From Massilia sp. UBA2604 (lineage in GTDB: Bacteria > Pseudomonadota > Gammaproteobacteria > Burkholderiales > Burkholderiaceae_D), in contig DDKG01000273.1 in NCBI GenBank assembly GCA_002339265.1, forward strand, positions 1 to 6,032: a stretch of 6,032 nucleotides of DNA, written 5' to 3'. How positions within the stretch are numbered: position 1 is the stretch's first letter; each line of letters begins with the position of its first letter. Position numbers and translations under genes: made by a program. This document shows, in pieces, positions 1 through 6,032 of this stretch. The notes under the pieces are model-generated. The model saw only the letters and a list, made by a program, of their open reading frames with translations, did no database searches and was not told the DNA's origin.

Positions 1-336
1 ACCCCGCACGAACTGCTGCGCGACTACCGCGCGCGGCGCGACCTGGTGGTGGACCGCTTCGCCGACGTGCCCTGGATTACCATGCATGCGCCGGCCTCCG
101 GCCCCTACCTGTGGGGCGACGTGCGCACGCTCACCATGGACACGGTCGGCTTTGCCGAGCGCCTGCTGGACGAGGAAAGGGTGGCGCTGATGCCGGGCGA
201 CGCGCTCGGCGAGCCTGGTTTCATCCGCATCGGCTACATCTCGGACGACGTAGACACCCTGATGGAAGGCGTGCGCCGCATCATCGCCTTTGGCACGCAG
301 CTGTCGAAAACGGCACAGGCGCCGGAGCCTCGATGA
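1..336 (+). CDS. PLP-dependent aminotransferase, class I/II (C-terminal fragment)
   Basis: Partial gene, open at the left window edge in frame 1; 111 codons and the TGA stop are visible. The fragment resembles the small C-terminal domain of fold-type I aminotransferases of the aspartate aminotransferase family. It has a segment like the usual 'P-x-G-x-[FY]-Y-x-[WF]-x-D' strand (here SGPYLWGDV), then a helix ending in ERLLDEERVALMPGDALGE, which matches the family's 'LL-x-x-x-x-V-x-x-x-P-G-x-x-F-G' stretch. Next comes GFIRIGYI, whose Arg (codon 226-228) sits where the family binds the substrate alpha-carboxylate, and a final helix with VRRII. The PLP-binding lysine lies upstream of the window, so the substrate cannot be judged. 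Its stop overlaps the start of the downstream kinase gene, suggesting one operon. Family assignment is fairly secure; the exact amino acid substrate is unknown. Confidence 0.85.
   Translation, partial: TPHELLRDYRARRDLVVDRFADVPWITMHAPASGPYLWGDVRTLTMDTVGFAERLLDEERVALMPGDALGEPGFIRIGYISDDVDTLMEGVRRIIAFGTQLSKTAQAPEPR
324..327 (+). promoter_or_regulatory. Ribosome binding site of the hybrid kinase gene
   Basis: GGAG lies five bases before the ATG at 333, inside the last codons of the aminotransferase. This fixes the kinase start at 333, although the reading frame stays open further upstream. The ATG overlaps the aminotransferase TGA as ATGA, a typical translational-coupling arrangement. Confidence 0.7.
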
Positions 337-2570
337 GCAATTTGCTGGGGCGCTTTCGCCTGAACAGCCTGCGCAGCCGCCTGATGCTGCTGGTGCTGCT
401 GGCGATCGCGCCGATCGCCGTCGTCACCGTATTGGGCGGCCTGCGCGAGCGCGAGGCGGCGATCCGCGCCTCGGAAGAAAACCTCAAGCGCCTCACCGCG
501 CTGGCGGCGGCCAACGAGGCGCAATCGATCGACCGCGCGCGCCAGATCCTGGTCGACCTGGTCAGCGTGCCCGACCTGATGGGCGACACCGCCGACTGCA
601 ACGCCCTGCTGGCCAATGTCCTCGACCGCAACGAGGGCTACGTCAACTTCGGCCTGATCCAGCTGAACGGCGAGGTCACCTGCAGCGCGGTGCCGATGCT
701 GCACCCGGTGAACCTGGGCGACCGCAGCCATTTCAAGCGCGCGCTCGCCGAACGCCGCTTCATCGCCAGCGACTACGTGTTCGGGCGCGTGATCCGCAAG
801 CACACGATCAACCTGACCTATCCCGTCATCGACCGCTCGGGCGACGTGGTGGCGGTGGTGTTCGCGGCCATGGACCTGGCCGGCCTGGACACCTTCGTCA
901 ACGACATCAGCATGCCGCCCGGTTCGATCCTGGAAACGGCCGACGCCTCGGGCAACCTGATTTCGCGCCGCCCGGACCCGGAGCGCTGGTTCGGCAAGCG
1001 CGTCACCAACGAGATGCTGGCCGCCATGCGCGGGCCGCACGAGCGCGCGCTGGTGGTGCGCGGCGAGGACGGCATCGACCGCCTGCACGCCTTCGCCCGC
1101 GTCGGCTCGCCGACCCTGACCGACTACACCATCACCATCGGCGTGCCGACCGACCTGATCACCCAGGTTGCGCGCGACGCCCAGTTCATGTCGCTGCTCG
1201 GCCTTGGCGCCACCACCCTGCTGGCGCTGCTGGCGGCCTGGCTGGCCGGCGAGAAGCTGATCGTGCAGCGGGTGCGCAACCTGACCACGGTCGCGCGCCG
1301 CATCGCCGCCGGCGAACTCGATGCGCGCACCCGCATCGAGTACGGCAACGAAGAGATCGGGCGGCTGGCGGCGGCGCTGGACGAGATGGCCGAGAACCTG
1401 CAGAAGAAGGAAGCCGCGCGCGGCCAGGCCGAACGCGAGCTGCGCGCGGCCGACCAGCGCAAGGACGAGTTCCTGGCGATGCTGGCGCACGAGCTGAGAA
1501 ATCCGCTGGCGCCGATCAGCACCGGCGCCCACCTGCTCAAGCTGCTGCACTCGGATAACGCCCAGATCACCCAGACCTGCGCCATCATCGCACGCCAGGT
1601 CGAACACATGACCAGCCTGGTCGACGACCTGCTGGACGTGTCGCGCGTGACGCGCGGCCTGGTGTCGCTGTCGACCCAGGTGCTGGACCTGCGCAATGTG
1701 GTCGACGATGCCGCCGAGCAGATCCGCCCCCTGATCAGCGCGCGGCGCCACAAGGTGGTGCTCGACCTGCCGACCGGCCCGGCCCACGTCAAGGGCGACC
1801 ACAAGCGCCTGGTGCAGGTGGTGGCCAACCTGCTCGGCAACGCCACCAAGTACACACCCGAGGGCGGCCACATCCAGCTGCAGCTGGTCGAGGCCGGCGG
1901 CGACTGGGAGCTGAGCGTGAGCGACGACGGCATCGGCATGGAGGCGCGCCTGGTCGAGCGCGTGTTCGACCTGTTTACCCAGGCCGAGCGCACCCCGGAC
2001 CGCTCGCAGGGCGGCCTGGGCCTGGGCCTGGCGCTGGCCAAGAGCCTGGTCGAGCTGCATGGCGGCAGCGTCGGCGCGCACAGCCCCGGCCTGGGTCATG
2101 GCAGCACCTTCACCGTGCGCCTGCCGCGCCACCGGCAGGAAAGCCTGCCCCTGCCCGCCGGCCTGCCCGCCGGCGCCCCCGTCGCCGATCCCGGCCCACC
2201 GCCCGCGCTGCGCATCCTGGTGGTGGACGACAATCTCGACGCCGCACATACGCTCAACCTGTTCCTGCGCGCCTCCGGCCACGAGGTCGAGATCGCCTAC
2301 TGCGGCGTCGACGCGATCGAGATGGCCAAGGTATTCTCGCCCCAGGTCTGCATCCTCGACATCGGCCTGCCCGACATGGACGGCAACGAACTGGCGCGCC
2401 GCCTGCGCCGCCTGCCGCAGACCAGCGGCGCGACCCTGGTCGCGGCCACCGGCTACGGGCGCCAGCAGGACCGCGATGCGGCCAGCCAGGCCGGCTTCGA
2501 CCATTACCTGGTCAAACCGGTCAACACGCTGCATCTCGGCGAGTTGCTGGCCCTGTCGGCCGTCCGCTGA
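333..2570 (+). CDS. Hybrid sensor histidine kinase/response regulator with periplasmic Cache-like sensor
   Basis: A 745-residue inner-membrane two-component kinase. Domains in order: TM1 about 15-36; a periplasmic sensor about 37-283 that looks like a dCache domain (DRSHFKRAL near 130, then INLTYPVIDRSGDVVAVV near 159-176); TM2 about 285-304; HAMP linker about 306-356; HisKA with H-box LAMLAHELRNPL and phospho-acceptor His386; HATPase_c about 487-598 with N-box Asn503, G1 box D531-D-G-I-G, F-box VFDLF and G2 box GLGLGLALAK (562-570 region). A Pro/Ala/Gly-rich linker (601-625) leads to a receiver domain (626-742) with acidic pair Asp632/Asp633, phospho-acceptor Asp676 in LDIGLPDMDG, Thr706 and Lys728 in KPV. 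All catalytic residues are present, so kinase and receiver should both work. There is no HPt or DNA-binding domain. The start at 333 is chosen over an upstream in-frame ATG at 111 because of the GGAG, the ATGA overlap and the adjacent TM1. The sensed ligand is unknown; Cache domains commonly bind small molecules. Confidence 0.93.
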   Translation: MSNLLGRFRLNSLRSRLMLLVLLAIAPIAVVTVLGGLREREAAIRASEENLKRLTALAAANEAQSIDRARQILVDLVSVPDLMGDTADCNALLANVLDRNEGYVNFGLIQLNGEVTCSAVPMLHPVNLGDRSHFKRALAERRFIASDYVFGRVIRKHTINLTYPVIDRSGDVVAVVFAAMDLAGLDTFVNDISMPPGSILETADASGNLISRRPDPERWFGKRVTNEMLAAMRGPHERALVVRGEDGIDRLHAFARVGSPTLTDYTITIGVPTDLITQVARDAQFMSLLGLGATTLLALLAAWLAGEKLIVQRVRNLTTVARRIAAGELDARTRIEYGNEEIGRLAAALDEMAENLQKKEAARGQAERELRAADQRKDEFLAMLAHELRNPLAPISTGAHLLKLLHSDNAQITQTCAIIARQVEHMTSLVDDLLDVSRVTRGLVSLSTQVLDLRNVVDDAAEQIRPLISARRHKVVLDLPTGPAHVKGDHKRLVQVVANLLGNATKYTPEGGHIQLQLVEAGGDWELSVSDDGIGMEARLVERVFDLFTQAERTPDRSQGGLGLGLALAKSLVELHGGSVGAHSPGLGHGSTFTVRLPRHRQESLPLPAGLPAGAPVADPGPPPALRILVVDDNLDAAHTLNLFLRASGHEVEIAYCGVDAIEMAKVFSPQVCILDIGLPDMDGNELARRLRRLPQTSGATLVAATGYGRQQDRDAASQAGFDHYLVKPVNTLHLGELLALSAVR
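2151..2174 (+). repeat. 12-bp perfect tandem repeat in the kinase-receiver linker
   Basis: The unit CTGCCCGCCGGC occurs twice back to back and in frame, encoding LPAG-LPAG (residues 607-614), preceded by one more LP. It lies in the Pro/Ala/Gly-rich linker between the ATPase domain and the receiver. Gain or loss of a unit would keep the frame and change only the linker length. Confidence 0.9.
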
Positions 2571-2681
2571 ACACCCGAACGGGCCCTCATCTCAAGCGTC
2601 GCAGCGAGTGCGCCATGTGAATGCGGGCTTGTTGCCATTTTACCTTTGGTCGTTTCGGAGCAACATCTTAGTAAATTTCGC

Positions 2682-2711
2682 GTGACAGCCACCATGCCGC
2701 CTACATAGAAT
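2682..2711 (+). promoter_or_regulatory. Predicted sigma70-like promoter of the GGDEF-EAL gene
   Basis: GTGACA at 2682-2687 matches five of six bases of the -35 consensus TTGACA. TAGAAT at 2706-2711 matches five of six of the -10 consensus TATAAT. The spacer is 18 bases. Transcription would begin near 2718, giving a leader of about 60 bases. The site lies in the A+T-rich part of the gap between the kinase stop and the GGDEF-EAL start, where a promoter is expected. No convincing terminator for the kinase transcript is seen in 2571-2681, so read-through from upstream is also possible. Confidence 0.5.
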
Positions 2712-2728
2712 TTGCCGACAAGCAAATT
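2709..2728. promoter_or_regulatory. Inverted repeat over the predicted transcription start (operator-like dyad)
   Basis: AATTTGC (2709-2715) and GCAAATT (2722-2728) are perfect 7-base inverted copies separated by six bases. The left arm overlaps the end of the predicted -10 box and the gap covers the predicted start point. That position would suit a dimeric repressor. As RNA it would be a weak A+U-rich stem. No regulator family is recognised from the sequence. Confidence 0.4.
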
Positions 2729-2751
2729 TATGCACTCCGGAGAAATTCTGT

Positions 2752-2776
2752 AGGCATGCTGACATGGATGCTGCCT
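2752..2776 (+). promoter_or_regulatory. Small hairpin just upstream of the GGDEF-EAL start codon
   Basis: AGGCA (2752-2756) pairs with TGCCT (2772-2776). After one bulged T, GC (2758-2759) pairs with GC (2770-2771), giving seven base pairs around a 10-base loop. The loop holds GGA (2766-2768), the only purine stretch at a usable distance (nine bases) from the ATG at 2778. The fold may affect translation start. It was found by eye and no energy was computed. Confidence 0.3.
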
Positions 2777-2791
2777 GATGGTTCCCACTGA
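2756..2791 (+). other. Possible 11-codon upstream reading frame overlapping the GGDEF-EAL start
   Basis: ATG at 2756 opens a frame reading MLTWMLPDGSH and stopping at 2789-2791, inside the start of the main gene. A strong Shine-Dalgarno-like GGAGA lies at 2739-2743, 12 bases before this ATG. That is longer than ideal, and the sequence is even further from the main start at 2778. A second mini-frame (ATG at 2764, reading MDAA) ends in TGATG, with its stop overlapping the main ATG. Either could couple translation to the main gene, or both may be chance. Confidence 0.2.
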
Positions 2792-4646
2792 CGATATCGC
2801 GCAATGGCGCGTGCGTGTTTTCTCTACCTTGCTGCCGATCGTGCTGGTGCTGGGCATCAGCGCCGCCTTGCCGAGCATCGCCGTGGCCCTGCGCCAGGGC
2901 CTGTGGCAGGTCGCACTGATGGATGTGCTGGCAATAGCCTGGATTTTCGCCATCTGGCGCCTCGACCGCCTGCCCCATACCTTCCGCGTGCTGAACTTCC
3001 TGGCCGTGCTGTTCATGGTCGCCATCGGCCTGATGCTGGCGGTGGGACCGGTGAGCCTGAACTACCTGATGGCGCCGCCGATCATGGCCGTGATCCTGCT
3101 CGGCAACCGGCCCGGCATCCTGACCCTGGCGCTCGGCGCAGCCTGCATCGTGGGGTTCGGCGTGAACGGCTACGCGCGCCTGTACGTGCCGGGGCTGGAG
3201 ACCGATGCGCTGCTGTCCTCGCTGGTGGTGGCGATCAACTTCAGCTGCGTCGGCGCCCTCGTCACCTTTGCCGCCGGCACCCTGTTCAAGGGCCTGGCGC
3301 GCTCGGCGCAGGAGGCGCGCACCGCCGCCGACGCCGTCAACCGGCTGGCCTTCTACGACGTGCTCACCGGCCTGCCGAACCGGCGCCTGCTGATGGACCG
3401 CCTGACCGAGCTGGCCGAGGGGACGCGCCGCAGCGGCGCCCTGAGCGCCGTGCTGTACGTCGACATCGACAATTTCAAGAACGTCAACGACGCGCGCGGC
3501 CATGCCGTCGGCGACCAGCTGCTGCGCCAGGCGGCCGAACGCCTGGCGGCGGTGGCAGGAAGCAAGGCGTGCGTGGCGCGCCTGGGCGGCGACGAATTCG
3601 TGGTGCTGCTGGACGATCTGGGAACGGACGCCCGCGCCGCTACCGCGCGCGCCCTGGCGCTGGCCGAGGAGATCCGCGGCGCGTTGTGCGAAAAGATGAT
3701 CATCGAAGGCCAGCGCTACTACGCCACGACCAGCATCGGCGTCGCCATGACCCGCGCATCCGACGCGCCGGCGCCGGTGCATGACCTGCTGCGCGAGGCC
3801 GATACCGCCATGTACCACGCCAAGGCGCGCGGCCGCAACGGCGTCGCCCTGTTCGAGGCCGGCATGCTGCGCGACGCCGAGCGCCGCCTGACCCTCGAGC
3901 GCGACCTGGGCCTGGCGCTGGACCACGGCGAACTGTCGCTGCACCTGCAGCTGCAGGTGGACGGCGCGCGGCGCCCGATCGGGGCCGAACTCCTGATGCG
4001 CTGGCGCCGCAAGGACGGCAGCAGCGTGCCGCCCGACCAGTTCATCCCCGTCGCCGAGTCGAGCGGCCTGATCGTGCCGATGGGCGAATGGGTGCTGCGC
4101 GAAGCCTGCATGACCTGGCATGCGCTGGCGCGCGCCGGCCATCCGCTGCCGCTGTCGATCAACGTCAGTCCGATGCAGTTCCGCCAGCCCGACTTCGTGG
4201 CGCGGGTGGAGAGCATCCTGCTCGAGACCGGGGCGCCGCCCGGCCAGCTGGTGTTCGAAGTCACCGAGGGGCTGCTGGTCGACCGCCGCGACCGCACCAT
4301 CGAACGCATGCACGAACTGGCGGCGCTCGGCATCCGGATTTCGGTCGACGATTTCGGCACCGGTTACTCGAGCCTGGCCTACCTGACCCGCATGCCCTTG
4401 TACGAACTCAAGATCGACAAGGGCTTCATCCGCGACACCCCGCACGACAAGGACGGCACCGCGATCGTGCAGTCGATCCTGGCGATGGCCGGCCACCTGG
4501 GGCTGCGGGTGGTCGCAGAAGGCGTCGAGACCGAGGCCCAGGCCGGCTATCTCGCGCGCCACGGCAACGCCAGCATGCAGGGTTTCCTGTTCCACCGGCC
4601 GATGCCGCTGGAAGACCTGCTCGACCATCTGCGCACCTTGGCCTGA
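2778..4646 (+). CDS. Membrane-bound GGDEF-EAL protein (cyclic-di-GMP turnover)
   Basis: A 622-residue protein. The first ~170 residues hold about six hydrophobic segments (roughly 14-37, 43-62, 68-90, 94-109, 113-130, 145-168), forming a membrane sensor region that I cannot assign to a named MASE family. The GGDEF domain (about 188-360) begins FYDVLTGLPNRR and has metal-site Asp229, FKNVND (233-238), an intact GGDEF (270-274) and AMYHAKARGRN. The RxxD inhibitory site expected at 261-264 reads GSKA, so it is missing. The EAL domain (about 367-618) has the signature as ELL (404-406). Its other metal and catalytic residues are present: Asn462 in INVSP, Glu494 in FEVTE, Asp524/Asp525 in DDFGTGYSSL, Lys545 and Asp547 in LKIDKGF, Glu581 in AEGVET and Gln601. 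It probably makes and/or degrades cyclic-di-GMP at the inner membrane; the net activity cannot be read from sequence. The ATG at 2778 is the first start in this open frame, which is closed by a stop at 2760, but its ribosome binding site is weak. Confidence 0.92.
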   Translation: MVPTDDIAQWRVRVFSTLLPIVLVLGISAALPSIAVALRQGLWQVALMDVLAIAWIFAIWRLDRLPHTFRVLNFLAVLFMVAIGLMLAVGPVSLNYLMAPPIMAVILLGNRPGILTLALGAACIVGFGVNGYARLYVPGLETDALLSSLVVAINFSCVGALVTFAAGTLFKGLARSAQEARTAADAVNRLAFYDVLTGLPNRRLLMDRLTELAEGTRRSGALSAVLYVDIDNFKNVNDARGHAVGDQLLRQAAERLAAVAGSKACVARLGGDEFVVLLDDLGTDARAATARALALAEEIRGALCEKMIIEGQRYYATTSIGVAMTRASDAPAPVHDLLREADTAMYHAKARGRNGVALFEAGMLRDAERRLTLERDLGLALDHGELSLHLQLQVDGARRPIGAELLMRWRRKDGSSVPPDQFIPVAESSGLIVPMGEWVLREACMTWHALARAGHPLPLSINVSPMQFRQPDFVARVESILLETGAPPGQLVFEVTEGLLVDRRDRTIERMHELAALGIRISVDDFGTGYSSLAYLTRMPLYELKIDKGFIRDTPHDKDGTAIVQSILAMAGHLGLRVVAEGVETEAQAGYLARHGNASMQGFLFHRPMPLEDLLDHLRTLA

Positions 4647-4674
4647 GCTGCCGGCCGGCGCCGCACGGCCGCCG

Positions 4675-4704
4675 CCGACGCGAATCGCCACGATCCCGTA
4701 TCAT
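4675..4704 (+). promoter_or_regulatory. Weak promoter candidate for the antiporter gene
   Basis: TATCAT at 4699-4704 matches five of six bases of TATAAT. The best -35 at an 18-base spacing is CCGACG (4675-4680), matching only three of six. The site lies in the short gap after the GGDEF-EAL stop, where the sequence turns locally A+T-richer. The antiporter may instead be read from upstream. Confidence 0.25.
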
Positions 4705-4731
4705 TCCATTTTGTCATGCCATGCTTGAACG

Positions 4732-4735
4732 GGAG
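4732..4735 (+). promoter_or_regulatory. Ribosome binding site of the antiporter gene
   Basis: GGAG within GGGAGAG (4731-4737) lies eight bases before the ATG at 4744, but only two bases before an in-frame ATG at 4738. The spacing favours 4744 as the start. Using 4738 would only add Met-Ser. Confidence 0.6.
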
Positions 4736-4743
4736 AGATGTCG

Positions 4744-6032
4744 ATGGATGAGGTAGGAATCGTACTGGCGATGCTGCTGGCGGTGGTGGCGAGCGGCTAC
4801 CTGGTGCGGATACTGCCGTTCGCCGTGCCCCTGCCGCTGGTCCAGATCGCGCTCGGCGCCGCCATCTCCGGCACCACCAGCCATGGCGTGCGGCTCGAGC
4901 CGCACATCTTCTTCCTCGTGTTCCTGCCGCCGCTGCTGTTCCTGGACGGCTGGCGCATTCCCAAGGTCGGCCTGTTCCGCGACCGCTCGACCATCCTCGA
5001 GCTGGCGCTCGGCCTGGTGCTGTTCACGGTGATCGGCGCCGGCTTCCTGATCCACTGGCTGATCCCTTCGCTGCCGCTGGCCGTGTCGTTCGCGCTGGCC
5101 GCGATCGTGGCGCCCACCGACCCCGTCGCGGTGTCGTCGATCGCGGCGCGCGTGCCCATCCCGCCGCGCCTGATGCACATCCTCGAGGGCGAGTCGCTGC
5201 TCAACGACGCCAGCGGCCTGGTGTGCTTCCGGTTCGCGGTGGCGGCCGCGCTCACCGGCACCTTTTCGCTGGGCGACGCCACCCTCACCTTCCTGTGGGT
5301 GGCGCTGGCCGGGATCGCGATCGGCGTCGGCCTGACGGTGGCCATCAGCGCCGCCCAGCGCATCCTGGCGGCGCGCATCGGCGAGGAGAGCGGCTCCCCG
5401 ATCCTGGTCAACCTGCTGCTGCCCTTCGGCGCCTATCTGGTGGCCGAGCATCTGGAAGCCTCGGGCATTCTGGCGGCGGTGGCGGCCGGCATCACGATGA
5501 GCTACGTCGAACTCAGCGGCCGCGCGCTGGCCACCACCCGGGTGCGGCGCGCCGTGGTGTGGGACACCGTGCAGTTCGCGCTCAACGGCATCATGTTCGT
5601 GCTGCTGGGCGAGCAGCTGCCGTCGATCGTCAGCGCCGCCCTGGTCGCGCCCGAACTGCCGGCGGCCCACGACGTCTGGTGGTTGCTGGGCAATGCGTTG
5701 GCGATCAGCGTCGGCCTGATCCTGCTGCGCTTCGTCTGGGTCTGGGTTTCGCTGCGCCTGACCCTGCTGGCCGCGCGGCGCCAGCAGCAAGCCGTGTACC
5801 GCCCGAATCCGCGCCTGATCCTGGCCACCTCGCTGGCCGGCGTGCGCGGCGCCATTACCCTGGCCGGCGTGCTGACCTTGCCGCTGGCGCTGCCTAACGG
5901 GACGCCGTTCCCGGGCCGCGACCTGGTGATCTTCCTGGCCAGCGCGGTGATCGTGGTGTCGCTGGTGCTGGCCAGCGTCGGCCTGCCGCGCGTGCTGCGC
6001 GGCCTGGAACTGCCGGCCGAAGCGGCCCACGA
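4744..6032 (+). CDS. CPA1-family Na+/H+ antiporter, YjcE/NhaP-like (3' end outside the window)
   Basis: 429 complete codons run to the window edge without a stop. The protein is almost wholly hydrophobic, with roughly ten to twelve membrane segments, and should exchange cytoplasmic Na+ (or another monovalent cation) for protons across the inner membrane. Family marks: FFLVFLPPLLFLDGW (56-70), like the LPP segment of NHE-type exchangers; PTDPVAV (124-130) with Asp126; EGESLLNDASGLV (148-160) with the Asn154-Asp155 pair of the CPA1 ion site; SGILAAVAAGI (240-250); and AGVRGAITLAGVL (365-377) with the conserved Arg368. These match the layout I recall for E. coli YjcE, about 550 residues, so a cytoplasmic C-terminal tail probably follows beyond the window. 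The start is ATG 4744, chosen for its spacing from GGAG; ATG 4738 is possible. Family is secure; ion preference is not. Confidence 0.92.
   Translation, partial: MDEVGIVLAMLLAVVASGYLVRILPFAVPLPLVQIALGAAISGTTSHGVRLEPHIFFLVFLPPLLFLDGWRIPKVGLFRDRSTILELALGLVLFTVIGAGFLIHWLIPSLPLAVSFALAAIVAPTDPVAVSSIAARVPIPPRLMHILEGESLLNDASGLVCFRFAVAAALTGTFSLGDATLTFLWVALAGIAIGVGLTVAISAAQRILAARIGEESGSPILVNLLLPFGAYLVAEHLEASGILAAVAAGITMSYVELSGRALATTRVRRAVVWDTVQFALNGIMFVLLGEQLPSIVSAALVAPELPAAHDVWWLLGNALAISVGLILLRFVWVWVSLRLTLLAARRQQQAVYRPNPRLILATSLAGVRGAITLAGVLTLPLALPNGTPFPGRDLVIFLASAVIVVSLVLASVGLPRVLRGLELPAEAAH

Noticed and set aside
290..1558. 422-codon + strand frame overlapping the kinase gene
   Set aside because: It is an Arg/Pro/Ala/Gly-rich out-of-frame translation of the kinase, with no domain.
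234..2534. 766-codon open frame on the - strand opposite the hybrid kinase
   Set aside because: It is an antisense shadow of a G+C-rich gene: its product is dominated by Gln, Ala, Gly, Arg, His, Asp and Val with no recognisable domain, while the + strand carries a complete kinase with all motifs.
2630..2665. Inverted repeat TGTTGC / GCAACA downstream of the kinase, as a terminator
   Set aside because: The stem is only six base pairs around a 24-base loop and no T-run follows it.
2712..2777. Cyclic-di-GMP riboswitch in the leader of the GGDEF-EAL gene
   Set aside because: The predicted leader is short, and I see none of the conserved GEMM-type blocks.
4652..4671. G+C-rich inverted repeat CGGCCG with an 8-base spacer after the GGDEF-EAL stop, as a terminator
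   Set aside because: No T-run follows the stem, and CGGCCG is self-complementary and common in such G+C-rich DNA.
2640..4691. 683-codon open frame on the - strand opposite the GGDEF-EAL gene
   Set aside because: It has the same shadow composition, rich in Gln, His, Arg and Ala, with no domain. The + strand frame carries clear GGDEF and EAL motifs.
4721..4756. 11-codon frame MLERERCRWMR overlapping the antiporter start
   Set aside because: It has no ribosome binding site at a suitable distance; the GGGAGAG lies inside it and serves the antiporter.
4714..6030. 438-codon open frame on the - strand opposite the antiporter
   Set aside because: It is very rich in Gln, Arg, Asp and His and lacks any motif. 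The + strand frame is an unmistakable CPA1 antiporter running open to the window edge.

Overview
The window is high-GC bacterial DNA, with G or C at most third codon positions. It carries four protein-coding genes, all on the + strand and tightly packed. The protein styles are a Cache-type hybrid histidine kinase, a membrane GGDEF-EAL protein and a YjcE/NhaP-like CPA1 antiporter. With the base composition, these suggest a free-living betaproteobacterium, possibly of the Massilia/Duganella group (Oxalobacteraceae). That placement is an inference from general resemblance, not from a database search.

Layout: (1) 1-336 is the C-terminal end of a fold-type I PLP-dependent aminotransferase whose start lies outside the window. 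(2) 333-2570 is a 745-residue hybrid sensor histidine kinase. Its start overlaps the aminotransferase stop (ATGA) behind a good Shine-Dalgarno sequence, so the two are probably translationally coupled. (3) 2571-2777 is a non-coding gap. Its first ~60 bases are GC-rich, with no convincing terminator. The rest is clearly richer in A+T than its surroundings and holds a good sigma70-like promoter, a dyad over the predicted transcription start, a small hairpin and two tiny upstream reading frames. (4) 2778-4646 is a 622-residue protein with about six membrane segments followed by GGDEF and EAL domains, probably a cyclic-di-GMP synthase/phosphodiesterase. (5) 4647-4743 is a short gap with a weak promoter candidate. 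(6) 4744 to the window edge is a CPA1 Na+/H+ antiporter, cut off before its C-terminal tail. It runs open to the window edge without a stop.

How the genes may work together: the kinase senses something in the periplasm through its Cache-like domain and passes phosphate to its own C-terminal receiver. No HPt domain or DNA-binding output is encoded here, so its target lies elsewhere or the receiver tunes the kinase itself. The next gene is a second-messenger enzyme with its own promoter, so it looks like a separate transcription unit that may or may not respond to the kinase. The antiporter looks like an ordinary housekeeping neighbour. Nothing in the window indicates a mobile element, CRISPR array, RNA gene or defence system. 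The points most worth a second look are the regulatory region at 2682-2791 and the altered regulatory and catalytic motifs of the GGDEF-EAL protein.
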